Assembly: GCA_963721075.1 (NCBI GenBank)
Contig: CAVRHV010000006.1
Coordinates: 372,001 to 436,000 of the forward strand
Length of the DNA: 64,000 nucleotides
Source of the DNA: DATFVA01 sp963721075
GTDB lineage: Bacteria; Bacteroidota; Ignavibacteria; Ignavibacteriales; Ignavibacteriaceae
Direction of reading: 5' to 3'
In this document: positions 45,871 through 56,000 of the stretch, piece by piece
How positions within the stretch are numbered: position 1 is the stretch's first letter
How the letters are laid out: every line of letters begins with the position of its first letter
Translations under genes and position numbers: made by a program
The notes under the pieces: model-generated
The model's input: only the letters and a program-made list of their open reading frames with translations
Databases searched by the model: none
What the model was told of the DNA's origin: nothing

Positions 45871-46950
45871 ATGGAAATTATTGAAAAGTTAAAAAAGATA
45901 AAAGACAGGTTTGAGAATATAAATCAGCAGCTATCAGATCCGGATGTTTTGTCTGACAGAGAAAAGGTTGTTAGTCTAAGTAAAGAAAGAAGCGATCTGA
46001 TCGATATAGTAAATGCCTACGAGCAGTACAGTGAAGTACTGAAAAATATAAAGGGCAATAAAGAAATAATAGATTCGGCTTCTGATAAAGAATTAATTGA
46101 AATGGCCGAAACCGAACTTGAAGAGCTTGAGGAAAAACAGGTAAAGCTTGAAGAGGAAATCAAGTACCTTCTGCTGCCGAAAGACCCTAACGACAATAAA
46201 GATATTATAATGGAAATAAGAGCTGGTACCGGAGGTGAGGAAGCAGCCTTATTTGCCGGAGATCTTTTCAGAATGTACACCAGGTATGCTGAAATAAAGG
46301 GCTGGCGTATTGAGTTAATGGATATAAATGATACCGGTCTCGGCGGGATTAAAGAGGCAGTTTTTTCTATTGGAGGAAATGACGTATACGGCGATCTGAA
46401 ATTTGAAAGCGGCGTTCACAGGGTACAAAGGGTTCCGGAAACCGAGGCTAGCGGACGTGTACATACTTCAGCAGCTTCTGTGGCCGTCTTGCCCGAAGCA
46501 GAAGACGTACAGATAGATATAAATCCAAATGATCTTAAAATAGATATATACAGGTCTGGCGGAGCCGGCGGACAGAACGTAAACAAAGTTGAAACCGCCG
46601 TAAGGATTACGCACCTCCCCACAGGTATAGTAGTTCAGTGCCAGGATGAAAGATCACAGCTTAAGAACAGGCAGAAGGCAATGAAGGTACTGCGTGCAAG
46701 ATTGTACGATATGAAGCTGAAAGAGCAGTCAGCTGAAATTTCAGCCCAAAGAAAACTGATGGTAAGAAGTGGCGACAGGAGTGATAAAATAAGAACCTAT
46801 AATTTCCCTCAGAACAGAGTAACCGATCATAGAATAGGATTAACCCTCTATAATCTTTCAAATATAATGGAAGGTGAACTCGACGAACTGATAGAACAAT
46901 TAAAACTGGCCGACCGAACAGAGAAACTTCAGGCAAGTACCGAGGAGTGA
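45871..46950 (+). CDS. prfA: Peptide chain release factor 1
   Basis: Recognises UAA and UAG and triggers peptide release. 359 residues. The N-terminal helical domain is followed by the stop-codon-reading region with the P-x-T anticodon tripeptide as PET in RVPETEASGRVHTSA, and the catalytic GGQ in SGGAGGQNVNKVE. The C-terminal NFPQNRVTDHRIG is canonical. No frameshift site is expected in RF1, and none is seen. Its stop abuts the convergent phosphatase gene with no gap. Confidence 0.97.
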   Translation: MEIIEKLKKIKDRFENINQQLSDPDVLSDREKVVSLSKERSDLIDIVNAYEQYSEVLKNIKGNKEIIDSASDKELIEMAETELEELEEKQVKLEEEIKYLLLPKDPNDNKDIIMEIRAGTGGEEAALFAGDLFRMYTRYAEIKGWRIELMDINDTGLGGIKEAVFSIGGNDVYGDLKFESGVHRVQRVPETEASGRVHTSAASVAVLPEAEDVQIDINPNDLKIDIYRSGGAGGQNVNKVETAVRITHLPTGIVVQCQDERSQLKNRQKAMKVLRARLYDMKLKEQSAEISAQRKLMVRSGDRSDKIRTYNFPQNRVTDHRIGLTLYNLSNIMEGELDELIEQLKLADRTEKLQASTEE

Positions 46951-48516
46951 CTATTCTGCCTTTATTGATATCAGGCTTATGTCATCCTCATATTTTCCGT
47001 TCGTAAATCCGTTTATTTCATTTAATAATTCCATAATCGGATTCTCTTTCAACTGAATATTTTGCATGATCTCCATTAATCTGTCGCTTCCCAGCTGATT
47101 ACCCTCCTCATTACGGGATTCAGTCACTCCATCTGTAAGCATGAGGATAAAATCTCCCGACCGAAGCCTGATCTCGATCTCTTCAAATTCGCCTCTTGCA
47201 CTGAAGCCTAGTAATGATCCGCCTGAAATTAACTTTTCTACCTTATTTGCTGCCGTATTTCTGTAAAGAATCGGCAGATCTCCGGCTCCAGCGTATTTGA
47301 CTGTTTTAGTTTCATCATTTATCACTACAATGGACAGTGTTGCAAAAACTTCAGAGATTTTTGCATCATCATAAACTGATCTATTAACCTGAGCCAGTAT
47401 CTGGGCCGGAGAAAATTCCTCGGCACGCTGTAATACCATTCGAAGAGCAGTGCGCACATAGCCCGCATAAGCAAAAGCAAAAAACCATGCTCCCCACTTT
47501 TTGCCCATTACATCACCCAGAATAACAGCCAGATTATGCTGATCCAGAGGGAAGAAATCAATAAAATCTCCACCGGGTATTCCCTGGTAAGGTTTATGCC
47601 AGTGTTTAATATTAAAACCATTTATATCGGGAGCGGAATCCGGTACAACTTTTACACGGAGTGAATCTGCTGCTGCATGCAGCTCTGTAACAACACGCGA
47701 TCTCTCCTTGCCCAGACTTTTTAATATCGCATTTACTTTGGCCACCACTACTTTTGGTCCTGACGTTTTAACTACATAGTCGGTTATCCCAAGCTCGTAG
47801 CCTTCGAGTATATCACTTTCTTCACCTTTGGCTGTAAGGAAAATAAAAGGGATAGTGCGGAGTGTCTCATCCTCAAGCAGCTTTTTTCTGAACTGGAAAC
47901 CGTCAGTTCCCGGCATCATAATATCCGATAAGATCAGATCAGGAGTGAATGATTTCAGTTTGTTAAAAGCTTCCTCCGCCGAATTTGCTATCACGCACTC
48001 GAATCCGGCTTTGTTCAGATTGTATTCAAAGATCCTGATAAGTGATTGATCATCATCTACAAGAAGGACTTTATTAGATGTGCTGATGAATGCCTGTTGA
48101 AGATTTTTCTTTATACCATAGATCTTATATATGGCGGTTCTTTTAATAAGTGCTTTAACTTTTATTAAAAGCTCATTAACATCAAAGGGTTTGGTAATTA
48201 TATCATCGCCGCCTGCATCAAGAGCCATGGACTTATCCTCCATGGAACTCTTTGCAGTTACAAACACAAAGGGGATTGCACGGAAATTTTCATTTTCCCT
48301 CACCTTTCTGCAGAAAGTAAACCCGTCCATTCCATCCATAGTTACATCGCAAAGCACAAGGTCGATAGAATTGGAAGAGAGATGGTCCATCCCCTCTTCA
48401 GGACCTGCAGCCTCGAGTACCTGGTAGTTATTCTTGTCCAGGTGATGTCTTAACAGTTTCCTGATAACCACATCATCATCAATAACGAGGATCAGATCTT
48501 TTTCATTACTTTCCAT
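46951..48516 (-). CDS. Tandem-receiver response regulator with SpoIIE-type PP2C phosphatase
   Basis: 521 residues. Receiver 1 (about 8-125) has LVIDDD, the phospho-acceptor Asp in LVLCDVTMDG and TKPF. Receiver 2 (about 148-270) has LLVDDDQ, the Asp in LILSDIMMPG and FLTAKG. The PP2C/SpoIIE domain (about 305-520) carries GIPGGDFIDFF, AVILGDVMGK, LMLTDGVTES and YEDDISLI, so the metal-binding aspartates are present. Such RsbU-like phosphatases dephosphorylate STAS proteins; the STAS gene lies just upstream at 48616-48954. It is the last gene of the kinase/NtrC/STAS/phosphatase run. Confidence 0.92.
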   Translation of the reverse strand: MESNEKDLILVIDDDVVIRKLLRHHLDKNNYQVLEAAGPEEGMDHLSSNSIDLVLCDVTMDGMDGFTFCRKVRENENFRAIPFVFVTAKSSMEDKSMALDAGGDDIITKPFDVNELLIKVKALIKRTAIYKIYGIKKNLQQAFISTSNKVLLVDDDQSLIRIFEYNLNKAGFECVIANSAEEAFNKLKSFTPDLILSDIMMPGTDGFQFRKKLLEDETLRTIPFIFLTAKGEESDILEGYELGITDYVVKTSGPKVVVAKVNAILKSLGKERSRVVTELHAAADSLRVKVVPDSAPDINGFNIKHWHKPYQGIPGGDFIDFFPLDQHNLAVILGDVMGKKWGAWFFAFAYAGYVRTALRMVLQRAEEFSPAQILAQVNRSVYDDAKISEVFATLSIVVINDETKTVKYAGAGDLPILYRNTAANKVEKLISGGSLLGFSARGEFEEIEIRLRSGDFILMLTDGVTESRNEEGNQLGSDRLMEIMQNIQLKENPIMELLNEINGFTNGKYEDDISLISIKAE

Positions 48517-48615
48517 GAGAATATCCTGGGATGCGGGAAATGCATAAATACCCTGGGGCCGAATTGAAAAAAGCAGTTGAACCGGAATTTGAACTCAAAA
48601 TTGCCAAGATAATAT

Positions 48616-48954
48616 TTAATTGAAACTTTCTATGGCATCCTCACGGGTTCTGAAAGCCTCGAAAACTCTGTGGAGTCTGGTCAATTCAAACATCGAATGA
48701 ACCGCGGGCTGAAAACCGACAAGTTTAAGGTCACCCCCAAGGGCAGTAGCCTTCTTAAGAGAAACAACAAGTGCACCCAGGAAAGTTGAATCTATAAACT
48801 CGCAGCTGTTAAGATCAACAACAAGATTCTTATTTCCCTCTTCAATATCTTCTGTAAGAACTTTCTTAAATTGTTCAGCCTCTTTTAAGGTTGCTCTCTC
48901 AAGATTTACAACTTCAACCAGAACATTATTATGTTTTTCTTTAGTGAATTCCAT
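48616..48954 (-). CDS. STAS-domain anti-sigma-factor antagonist
   Basis: A 112-residue SpoIIAA/RsbV-like protein. VVDLNSCEFIDSTFLGALVVSLKKA contains the phosphorylatable serine in the DST motif at the start of the second helix. GGDLKLVGFQPAVHSMFELTRL follows as in the family. It should be switched by a serine kinase and by the PP2C phosphatase encoded next. No anti-sigma kinase (RsbW/SpoIIAB) gene is in the window. 99 bases separate it from the phosphatase gene and 21 bases from the NtrC-type regulator. Confidence 0.92.
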   Translation of the reverse strand: MEFTKEKHNNVLVEVVNLERATLKEAEQFKKVLTEDIEEGNKNLVVDLNSCEFIDSTFLGALVVSLKKATALGGDLKLVGFQPAVHSMFELTRLHRVFEAFRTREDAIESFN

Positions 48955-48975
48955 TTTACTGCCTTTAACTTTTAG

Positions 48976-50349
48976 TTACCTGTTTTCGATGTTATACTTT
49001 TCCATCAGCCTGTAGATAGTCGCTCTTCCAAGCTGCAGCTTTTTAGCTGCTTCCACTATATTACCGCTGGTCACTTTCAATGCATGCTTAATAGCCTCTT
49101 CTTTAAGCTTCTCAAAAGGCACCACGGTATCATCGGCAAAGAGTGCACCGGAGATATCGGTACTCATTGAAGCTTCATTAGCCCTTAAATGGGTCGGCAA
49201 ATCTTCAACATCAATCATATCTGCTTCACAAATAATCATACACCTTTCGATTGTATTTTCCATCTCCCTTATATTGCCAGGCCAGTTATATTCATACATA
49301 AACTTAAGTGATTTTTTAGTAAAGCCTTTAATTGTTTTTCCCAGTTTTCTATTAAAGCTGTCAAGAAAATGCTGAGCTAATACAAGAATGTCGCCTCGTC
49401 TCTGCCGCAGAGGCGGGATATAAATTGGGAAAGAATTAAGCCTGTAATAAAGATCTTCCCTGAAATCTTTTTCTTCAACAGCTTGCTTGAGGTCTCTGTT
49501 AGTCGCTGATATAATCCTTACGTCAGTTTTAATCAGCTCAGTACCTCCGACTCTCTCAAATTCTTTTTCCTGAATGACGCGAAGCAGCTTTGCCTGGAGC
49601 AGCATTTCAAGCTCGCCCACTTCATCAAGGAAAAGAGTTCCGCCGTTTGCGACTTCAAATTTTCCTAACTTTCTCTGGTGGGCACCGGTAAATGAACCTT
49701 TCTCATGACCAAAAAGTTCACTTTCAAGTAATTCCCGGGGTATCGAAGCACAGTTTACAACGGTAAAGGGACCCTGCTTTCTTTTTCCGTTATAGTGAAT
49801 TGCACGAGCAATCAGTTCTTTTCCTGTACCGCTCTCACCGTAAATAAGCACGGTAATATCATTATTCAGTACTTTTGAGACCAGCTTAAAAACATCCTGC
49901 ATTTTACCGTCTGCGGAGATAATGTTATCAAAACTGTATTCCTTCTGAACATTTTCTCTGAGATTCTGAAGTTCTTTTGTCAGGTCATAGTTCTTGATCG
50001 CATTTTTTATAGCGGGTTCAAGTCTCTGCTGATCAATGGGCTTGGGAAAATAATCATAAGCACCATATCTGAGCGCCTCAACTGCAACTTCTATACTTCC
50101 CTGTGCTGAAAGAATAATTACAGGAAGATTTTCGTCATAATGCTTAATTCTCTTCAGGGTCTCAAGTCCATCAAGTCCCGGGAGCATTATATCAAGAAGA
50201 ATGAGGTCTGGTTTCGAACTCAGTTTTTTGAGAACGTCTTCGCCGTTATCGAAGACTTCAACCTCATATTTCCATTTATCTTTTACCCAGTAAGAAAGAA
50301 GTTTAGAAATTGCAGGTTCATCATCAACTATAAAAACAACTTTGTCCAC
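48976..50349 (-). CDS. Sigma-54-dependent response regulator (NtrC family)
   Basis: 457 residues. Receiver domain (about 1-120): FIVDDE, acceptor Asp in LILLDIMLPG, and FPKP. AAA+ domain (about 143-375): Walker A GESGTGKELIARAI, the sigma-54 contact loop as GSFTGA (a common variant of GAFTGA), Walker B GTLFLDEVGEL, and the arginine finger region NRDLKQAVEEKDFREDLYYRL. C-terminal Fis-type HTH: SGNIVEAAKKLQLGRATIYR. It should activate sigma-54 promoters on phosphorylation by the kinase encoded 14 bases upstream. Target promoters were not identified here. Confidence 0.95.
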   Translation of the reverse strand: MDKVVFIVDDEPAISKLLSYWVKDKWKYEVEVFDNGEDVLKKLSSKPDLILLDIMLPGLDGLETLKRIKHYDENLPVIILSAQGSIEVAVEALRYGAYDYFPKPIDQQRLEPAIKNAIKNYDLTKELQNLRENVQKEYSFDNIISADGKMQDVFKLVSKVLNNDITVLIYGESGTGKELIARAIHYNGKRKQGPFTVVNCASIPRELLESELFGHEKGSFTGAHQRKLGKFEVANGGTLFLDEVGELEMLLQAKLLRVIQEKEFERVGGTELIKTDVRIISATNRDLKQAVEEKDFREDLYYRLNSFPIYIPPLRQRRGDILVLAQHFLDSFNRKLGKTIKGFTKKSLKFMYEYNWPGNIREMENTIERCMIICEADMIDVEDLPTHLRANEASMSTDISGALFADDTVVPFEKLKEEAIKHALKVTSGNIVEAAKKLQLGRATIYRLMEKYNIENR

Positions 50350-50363
50350 TCTTAGATTCCGTA

Positions 50364-51995
50364 TTATTTATATTTAAGTTTTTTAGGTAATTTAATCAGA
50401 ACAGATGTTCCCTTGCCGGGCTCACTCTGAATCCTGATTACTCCCCTGTGCAAATCAACGATCTGTTTCATAAAAACAAGATCCATATCATTCTCGACGA
50501 AGGCTTTGCTGCCCTTAGAAGAATGATAAAATTTATGAAATATATATGGAAATTCTTTATCGGATATTCCTGCACCTGTATCAGAAATTATAACTTCAAT
50601 CTCCTCACTGAAGTTTTTTACCATACAGGTTATTCGGCCTTTAGCCGGAGTGTATTTGATGGAATTATTAAGAATTCCATATAATATCAGCCTGACTTTT
50701 TCTTTATCAGCATTAAGTTTTACCGGTCCTGACGGCAGACTGCAGGTTAACACCAGGCCTTTGTTCTCAATTGACGGAGTTATATCCTCTACAACTGACT
50801 TCACAAGCTCGGAAATATCGAAATCAGTTTTATTCAGATCTATTTTCCCCTGCTCGTATCGTGACAGTTCCAGGATATCGTTAATCAATTTTGCCAGTCT
50901 CTTGCCTTCCTGAAGAATTATATCGTTGAATTCTCTTCGCATCTCATCGGGCATATCCTTATCGTTTAGAAGAGTTTCAGCAAATCCGATTATTGATGCA
51001 AGAGGCGTTCTGAATTCATGTGAAAGGTTCGATACAAAATCATTTCTCAACCTGTTCAGATCGGCCAGAACATCTTTATAAAGGTCCGACCGTGATTTCT
51101 CAATATCAATTAATCTCTCAGCTTCTGTAAGTTTGTTTGCAAGGTCAGTATTTTTGTTTTTAAGAGTCTTCAGGTCTTTCAGATTCTTACCAATACCAAG
51201 CATACCTACTAAATCTTTATCCCGCTTAACCAGACTGCAGTTCAGATGAAAAGGTATTTCATTCTCGTACTTACCAATAAAAGTTACGTCAAGGTCGAGC
51301 TTATTTTCGGTAAAAATAGTCTTTTTAAGCTCTTCCATCAGTTGTGCTTTTTCTTCAGTTTTAACAAATTCAAGCAGATGCTTTCCGCGCATATCCAGCT
51401 CAGAAAAATCAAGACATTGAGCACCGGATTTACTTACTGCAATTATATATCCATTTTCGTCCAGCACAAAAAGAAGATCATTAAAGGAATTAAGAAGTGT
51501 TGAAAAAATAAGTTCCTGGTTCTGCGAAAACCATTTACCCTGCAGAATGTTATATACCGAATCGTCTGCCTGTGCGCTTTGGCCTGTTTCATTCTTATAA
51601 AAGGGCCTTCTGATTTGCTTGTTAGCTTCGTTTATGTATTTTCGGATAGCTGCGGTTTTTTGTTTAGAGTAATTTTGTTCGAGACCGGAAAAAAGAAGCA
51701 GATAGACCGATTCCTGAGCACTTTCATCAGAGATTTTTTCAAAAAAGAATGATTTTATATCCCTTTCGAGAGCAAGATAAAGGTATGAATCTGATTCAGA
51801 GATTTTTTCATAATTAAGTATATTTCCAAGATATAATCTCCGTAAATCATTACCAATGGGAATAATATCAAAATTCTTTTCATTGGATGAGGCAAGTATC
51901 TCAAATCCTGAGGAGGAAAGTTTGACAACAAAACCGGCATCAGATGATGTTTCAGCTGTCAGGATTTCGAGATTTTGGTTTAATATTTCTATCAT
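50364..51995 (-). CDS. PAS-domain histidine kinase with degenerate ATP-binding G2 box
   Basis: 543 residues, no membrane helices, so cytoplasmic. The N-terminal ~160 residues are not recognised. A PAS-like domain covers about 165-275 (LLFVLDENGYIIAVSKSG), a coiled coil follows, then HisKA with the phospho-accepting His in NLSHEFRTPLASIIGFAE. The catalytic domain has N box NNSIKYT, G1 box SDTGAGISD and an F box, but the G2 position reads FVENDMDLVFMKQIVDLH instead of GTGLGL. No local frameshift explains this. It is the first gene of the signalling run. It may act as a weak kinase, a phosphatase or a scaffold. Confidence 0.9.
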   Translation of the reverse strand: MIEILNQNLEILTAETSSDAGFVVKLSSSGFEILASSNEKNFDIIPIGNDLRRLYLGNILNYEKISESDSYLYLALERDIKSFFFEKISDESAQESVYLLLFSGLEQNYSKQKTAAIRKYINEANKQIRRPFYKNETGQSAQADDSVYNILQGKWFSQNQELIFSTLLNSFNDLLFVLDENGYIIAVSKSGAQCLDFSELDMRGKHLLEFVKTEEKAQLMEELKKTIFTENKLDLDVTFIGKYENEIPFHLNCSLVKRDKDLVGMLGIGKNLKDLKTLKNKNTDLANKLTEAERLIDIEKSRSDLYKDVLADLNRLRNDFVSNLSHEFRTPLASIIGFAETLLNDKDMPDEMRREFNDIILQEGKRLAKLINDILELSRYEQGKIDLNKTDFDISELVKSVVEDITPSIENKGLVLTCSLPSGPVKLNADKEKVRLILYGILNNSIKYTPAKGRITCMVKNFSEEIEVIISDTGAGISDKEFPYIFHKFYHSSKGSKAFVENDMDLVFMKQIVDLHRGVIRIQSEPGKGTSVLIKLPKKLKYK

Positions 51996-52152
51996 TTACG
52001 GACTGTTTTATACGAATGAAAATAAAGTTCTTTTCAAATTAAGTCAATTAAAATCAAATCTTGTTCCAAAATTAGAAAATGATGATTTCGATACATTTTG
52101 CTGATGTTAGTGTCTTATAATAGTACTTTCTGACTAAAATCGGTAACTTTTT

Positions 52153-53004
52153 ATGGTAAAAATTCTAAAGAGAGCCACATATTTATCCCTGATCGTAAAC
52201 ATCTTCCTGTTTATAATCAAAATTATCGTGGGGGTTATCTCAAATTCGATCGCCGTCATTTCAGACGCTATCAATTCTCTTACAGATATCGTATCCTCTG
52301 CAGTCATCATGTACAGCGTAAGGGTGTCACTGAAAATGCCCGACGAAGAGCATCAGTTCGGCCATAATGCAGCTCAGCCCATAGCAGTGTTCCTTATTGC
52401 TCTATTTACTGGTGTAGTCGGGATAAACGTGGTGGAGGAATCAATAAGAAGAATTATTACTCCGGATCAGATTCACGTAGACAGTGCTGTTTATATTGTA
52501 CTTGGAATAACGGTACTGGTTAAAATCATTCTCACAAGGTATCAGTCAAGGGTTGGGAGAACATTTAAAAGTCCGGCACTTAAAGCCAGCGCTGTCGATA
52601 GTCTTAATGATGTCCTGTCATCCTCATTGTCTATAATAGCTGTATTTATAGTAGAATTAGGTTTTCCTTATGTTGACGGAATAGCAGGAATACTAATAGC
52701 ATTACTGATTTTCAGATCAGGCTATGAGATTGCGAAAGAAAATCTCGACTACCTGATGGGAAAATCTGCCGGTGAACAGCTGATTCTTGAAATAGTTAAC
52801 AGAGCAATGGCTGTAAAGGGAGTTGTAGGAATGAATGATCTCAGGTCTCATTACGTGGGCAACAAATTCCACATAGAAATTCATATTGAGGTGGATAAGA
52901 ACACCAGCACCGAGATTTCACATGATATAGGTACAAAAGTTAAATTCGCTATCCAGGAAATTGAAGATGTTCAGCAGGCCTTTGTTCACATTGATCCTGT
53001 TTAA
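52153..53004 (+). CDS. Cation diffusion facilitator, manganese-type by motif
   Basis: 283 residues with six membrane helices and a C-terminal cytoplasmic domain (VGMNDLRSHYVGNKFHIEIH). The transport-site motifs are DAINSLTD in helix 2 and ASAVDSLND in helix 5. These give Asn-xxx-Asp and Asp-xxx-Asp at the positions that hold Asp/His in zinc and iron exporters such as YiiP, a set associated with manganese exporters of the MntE type. It is transcribed divergently from the histidine kinase and runs towards the DUF4175 gene with a 3-base gap. Confidence 0.88.
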   Translation: MVKILKRATYLSLIVNIFLFIIKIIVGVISNSIAVISDAINSLTDIVSSAVIMYSVRVSLKMPDEEHQFGHNAAQPIAVFLIALFTGVVGINVVEESIRRIITPDQIHVDSAVYIVLGITVLVKIILTRYQSRVGRTFKSPALKASAVDSLNDVLSSSLSIIAVFIVELGFPYVDGIAGILIALLIFRSGYEIAKENLDYLMGKSAGEQLILEIVNRAMAVKGVVGMNDLRSHYVGNKFHIEIHIEVDKNTSTEISHDIGTKVKFAIQEIEDVQQAFVHIDPV

Positions 53005-53007
53005 TTT

Positions 53008-56000
53008 TCAATTTTTTTCTTTCTGAAGCGCCTCGTAATACTTCCGTATAAGTTCTTCATAATCTTTACTGTAGCCTTCGCGTACAGCTTTATTCAGTTC
53101 ATCACGAAGCTTATCTTTCCCCTCCTCCGTGGTCAGGTTCAGTTCTGCCGGCGGTTTGCCTGCAATATTTTTACCGGTATTTGATTCCCTCTGCTTTTCA
53201 AAATCTCTTTCATTAATCGATTTCTGGGCATCCAGGAGTTTGCTGAGAATCCTTTCCTGTTTTTGAATGAGATCATCGTCAAGTTTCTGCGTATTCATAT
53301 CTGTAACCACCTCCTGCATCTGATGCATGATATCCTCAAGGTTGGCCGGAATCTTTTTAGACTGGCCCGACTCTTTTGCTTCTTTATTTAACTGATCAAG
53401 CGATTTCCTTATTACATCCTGCTGCTGCGCAAGTCGCTGCAGCTGACCCTGCTGCTGGGGTGAAAGCTGACCCTGCTGCATCTGCTGAAGCATCTGAGTC
53501 ATATTATTGAGATTCATCTGCTGACCCGACATTTGCTGAAGCTGCTGCATAAGCGACATCATTCCGCCTCCCTGACCTCCCTGCATCATCGATTCCATCG
53601 AACCCTTCATCATTGCCGCTGCTTCGTTTATTGATTTCATTGCCTGTCCCTGCAGGTTTTTGGAAGTCATTCCGTTCCGGCTCTGCATTGTCTGAACCGC
53701 ATGGTTCATCTCGCGGAGAGCGTCGCCCAGACTTTTTCCCATTTCAGGCGTAATCGCAAATGTTTTCTGGGAGAGGTCCGACATCTGTTTCATAATGTTA
53801 TTAAGACTACTCTGCAGGTTACGCTGCTTCTCTGCATTCTCTCTGAACTGGTTTGAATTCGGATCAAGCTGCTCAGACTCTTTCTTAAGACCCTCCTGCT
53901 GCTTTGAAAGGGTCAAAAGGTTATCAAGTATCCTCATCATGTCATTCAACGTCTGCATCTGGTTCTGGCGCTGCATAGCCTGCTGCATCTGCGAAAGCTG
54001 CTGCTGCATATTCTGCATATTCTGCGAGATCTGCTGCTGGTTCTGCATTGCCTGCTTCTGCTGGTTCTGCTGTATCTGCTGGGATGACTGCTGAGACATC
54101 TGCTGGTTCTGCTGCTTTTCAAATTCTTCCGAAAGTTTCTGCATATCTTCAGCCGGCATATCCTTAAGCTCGCTCATCTTCTGCTGCAGATCTTTCATCT
54201 CATCAGAAAGTTTATTCAGATCTTTTGTAACCTCATTCTGCTTTTTACTTAATTCATCTTTGTTTTCTTTATCATTAAGATTTTTCTCCTGAGTCTCTTT
54301 GCTGATTTCATCCTGTTTTTTCTGAAGAGCTTCGGTTCTTTTCACCAGCTCATCCATCTTCTGTTCAATCTGAATTCTCTTCAGAAGGTTCATAGTCCTT
54401 TCAATACTCTTCTGGAATGCTTCCTCATCAATTTTCATATTCTGCATCTGTTCCTGGGTCATCTGCCTGTTCATATTCTTTAATACATCCTGCATCTTTT
54501 CCATGAGCTTCTTTAGTTCAGGACTGGTCATCTCGTCCATCATTTTCTGAAGCTCCATATATTTTTCCATCGTCTCTTTGGAGAGCAGGTTATTATCCTG
54601 CAACTCCTGCTGCATCTGTTTCAATTTGTCGCTTACTTTGCTCACTTTATCCTGAAGCTGCTGGTACTCATCCATTGCTTTCTCTATTTTTTCCTTTTCC
54701 TCCCACGTCAGTTCTTTTTTATCCTGTTTCAGCTCCTGGTCGATTCTCTCAAGTTTCTTTTGCAGCTCCTGAGCTTGTTTAAGCGTTTCATTCAAATCAT
54801 TAGATGCCTCTGTCTGCGTATTGTCTGCCTGTGAAAGGATTTCATCAAGGGTCGGGACACGCACAGTATAAGTAGATGATTTGGTTCCTTTCGGTCCGCT
54901 TACATAATCATTATCAAAGACTTCAACATAGTAGGTTACCATATCCTCTGCAGCCAGATCAAGATTTGCAAGATTCCAGATATAATTGACTTCCTGGCTT
55001 TTCAGCCCCTTATCCAGAGGAATTTCAATTTTCGAGAAGACGGAGTCAGCCTTCTTATACTTCGAAGATGAAAGCCGATAGTTCAACACAAGTTTTGTAA
55101 AACCATAATCATCACTGATTTTTGAGAGGAGCGGCAGCCTGTTATCATTCGCAAGAGAAGTATTCTTTCCGGGCTCAATAATATCAATAGACGGATAGGC
55201 ATCGTACAGGCTTTTTATGGTGTAGGTAATAGGCGACAGATTTTCATTTTTATTTTTATCAGTAATTACAATTTTATATGAGTTATCTTTCTTAATAATG
55301 AATTTTCCCTCTGCTTCATTATCATTTATTTTCATCCTGGTTTCGGTAGAATCATTAAAAACCAGTCGTGCATCTTCCAGATCTTTTGTTGATGAAAGCA
55401 GAATGTTCACAGTTGTTCCCGGGAGTCCCGTTACGTTTCCATTATCTTTCTGCACTGTCTGAGGAAGTTTCGAATAGCCGGGCGGTATTATTTTAACATC
55501 AAGTGTCTTTATTATAGGCGGATCAATTACCTTAATGTTATATACATCGCTTGCAACGTTCTCAGCTGAGGCAAAATATTTTGTGGTGGATCGTATAGAT
55601 TTAAAAGGAAAACTATAAACTCCGTTCGAATCAGATGTCAATTTCTGCATTTCGAAATCAGTCTGCTCTTCGGTTTTTGAAGCAAGATAAATATCCTTCG
55701 GCTTCTCACCCATCACTTTAACTGTGATTAAGACGTTATCCCCTTTCGTTACTTCCACATTACCGGGAAAAACCTCAAAGGAAAACTTTGCCGGTGGTAT
55801 ATAATCAGTATTAAAATCAATTATCCGGCCTGATGCGGAAGCAAGCCCGGGCACAGCGGCGTATAGAATTATTGATGTAAGTAAGGCACCGCCAAAATAT
55901 AAAAGCAGTTCTTTCACCTTACGGAAACTTACAATAGATTCAAACTGCAGCCCCTGGGTTTTACTATAAACCTGTCTGAATGCGGCGTCGCTTAATGAAC

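Noticed and set aside
53795..54094. Cys-rich plus-strand open frame of 99 codons
   Set aside because: It is the complement of the Gln-rich coiled-coil repeats of the DUF4175 gene; its composition is a by-product of CAG-type codons.
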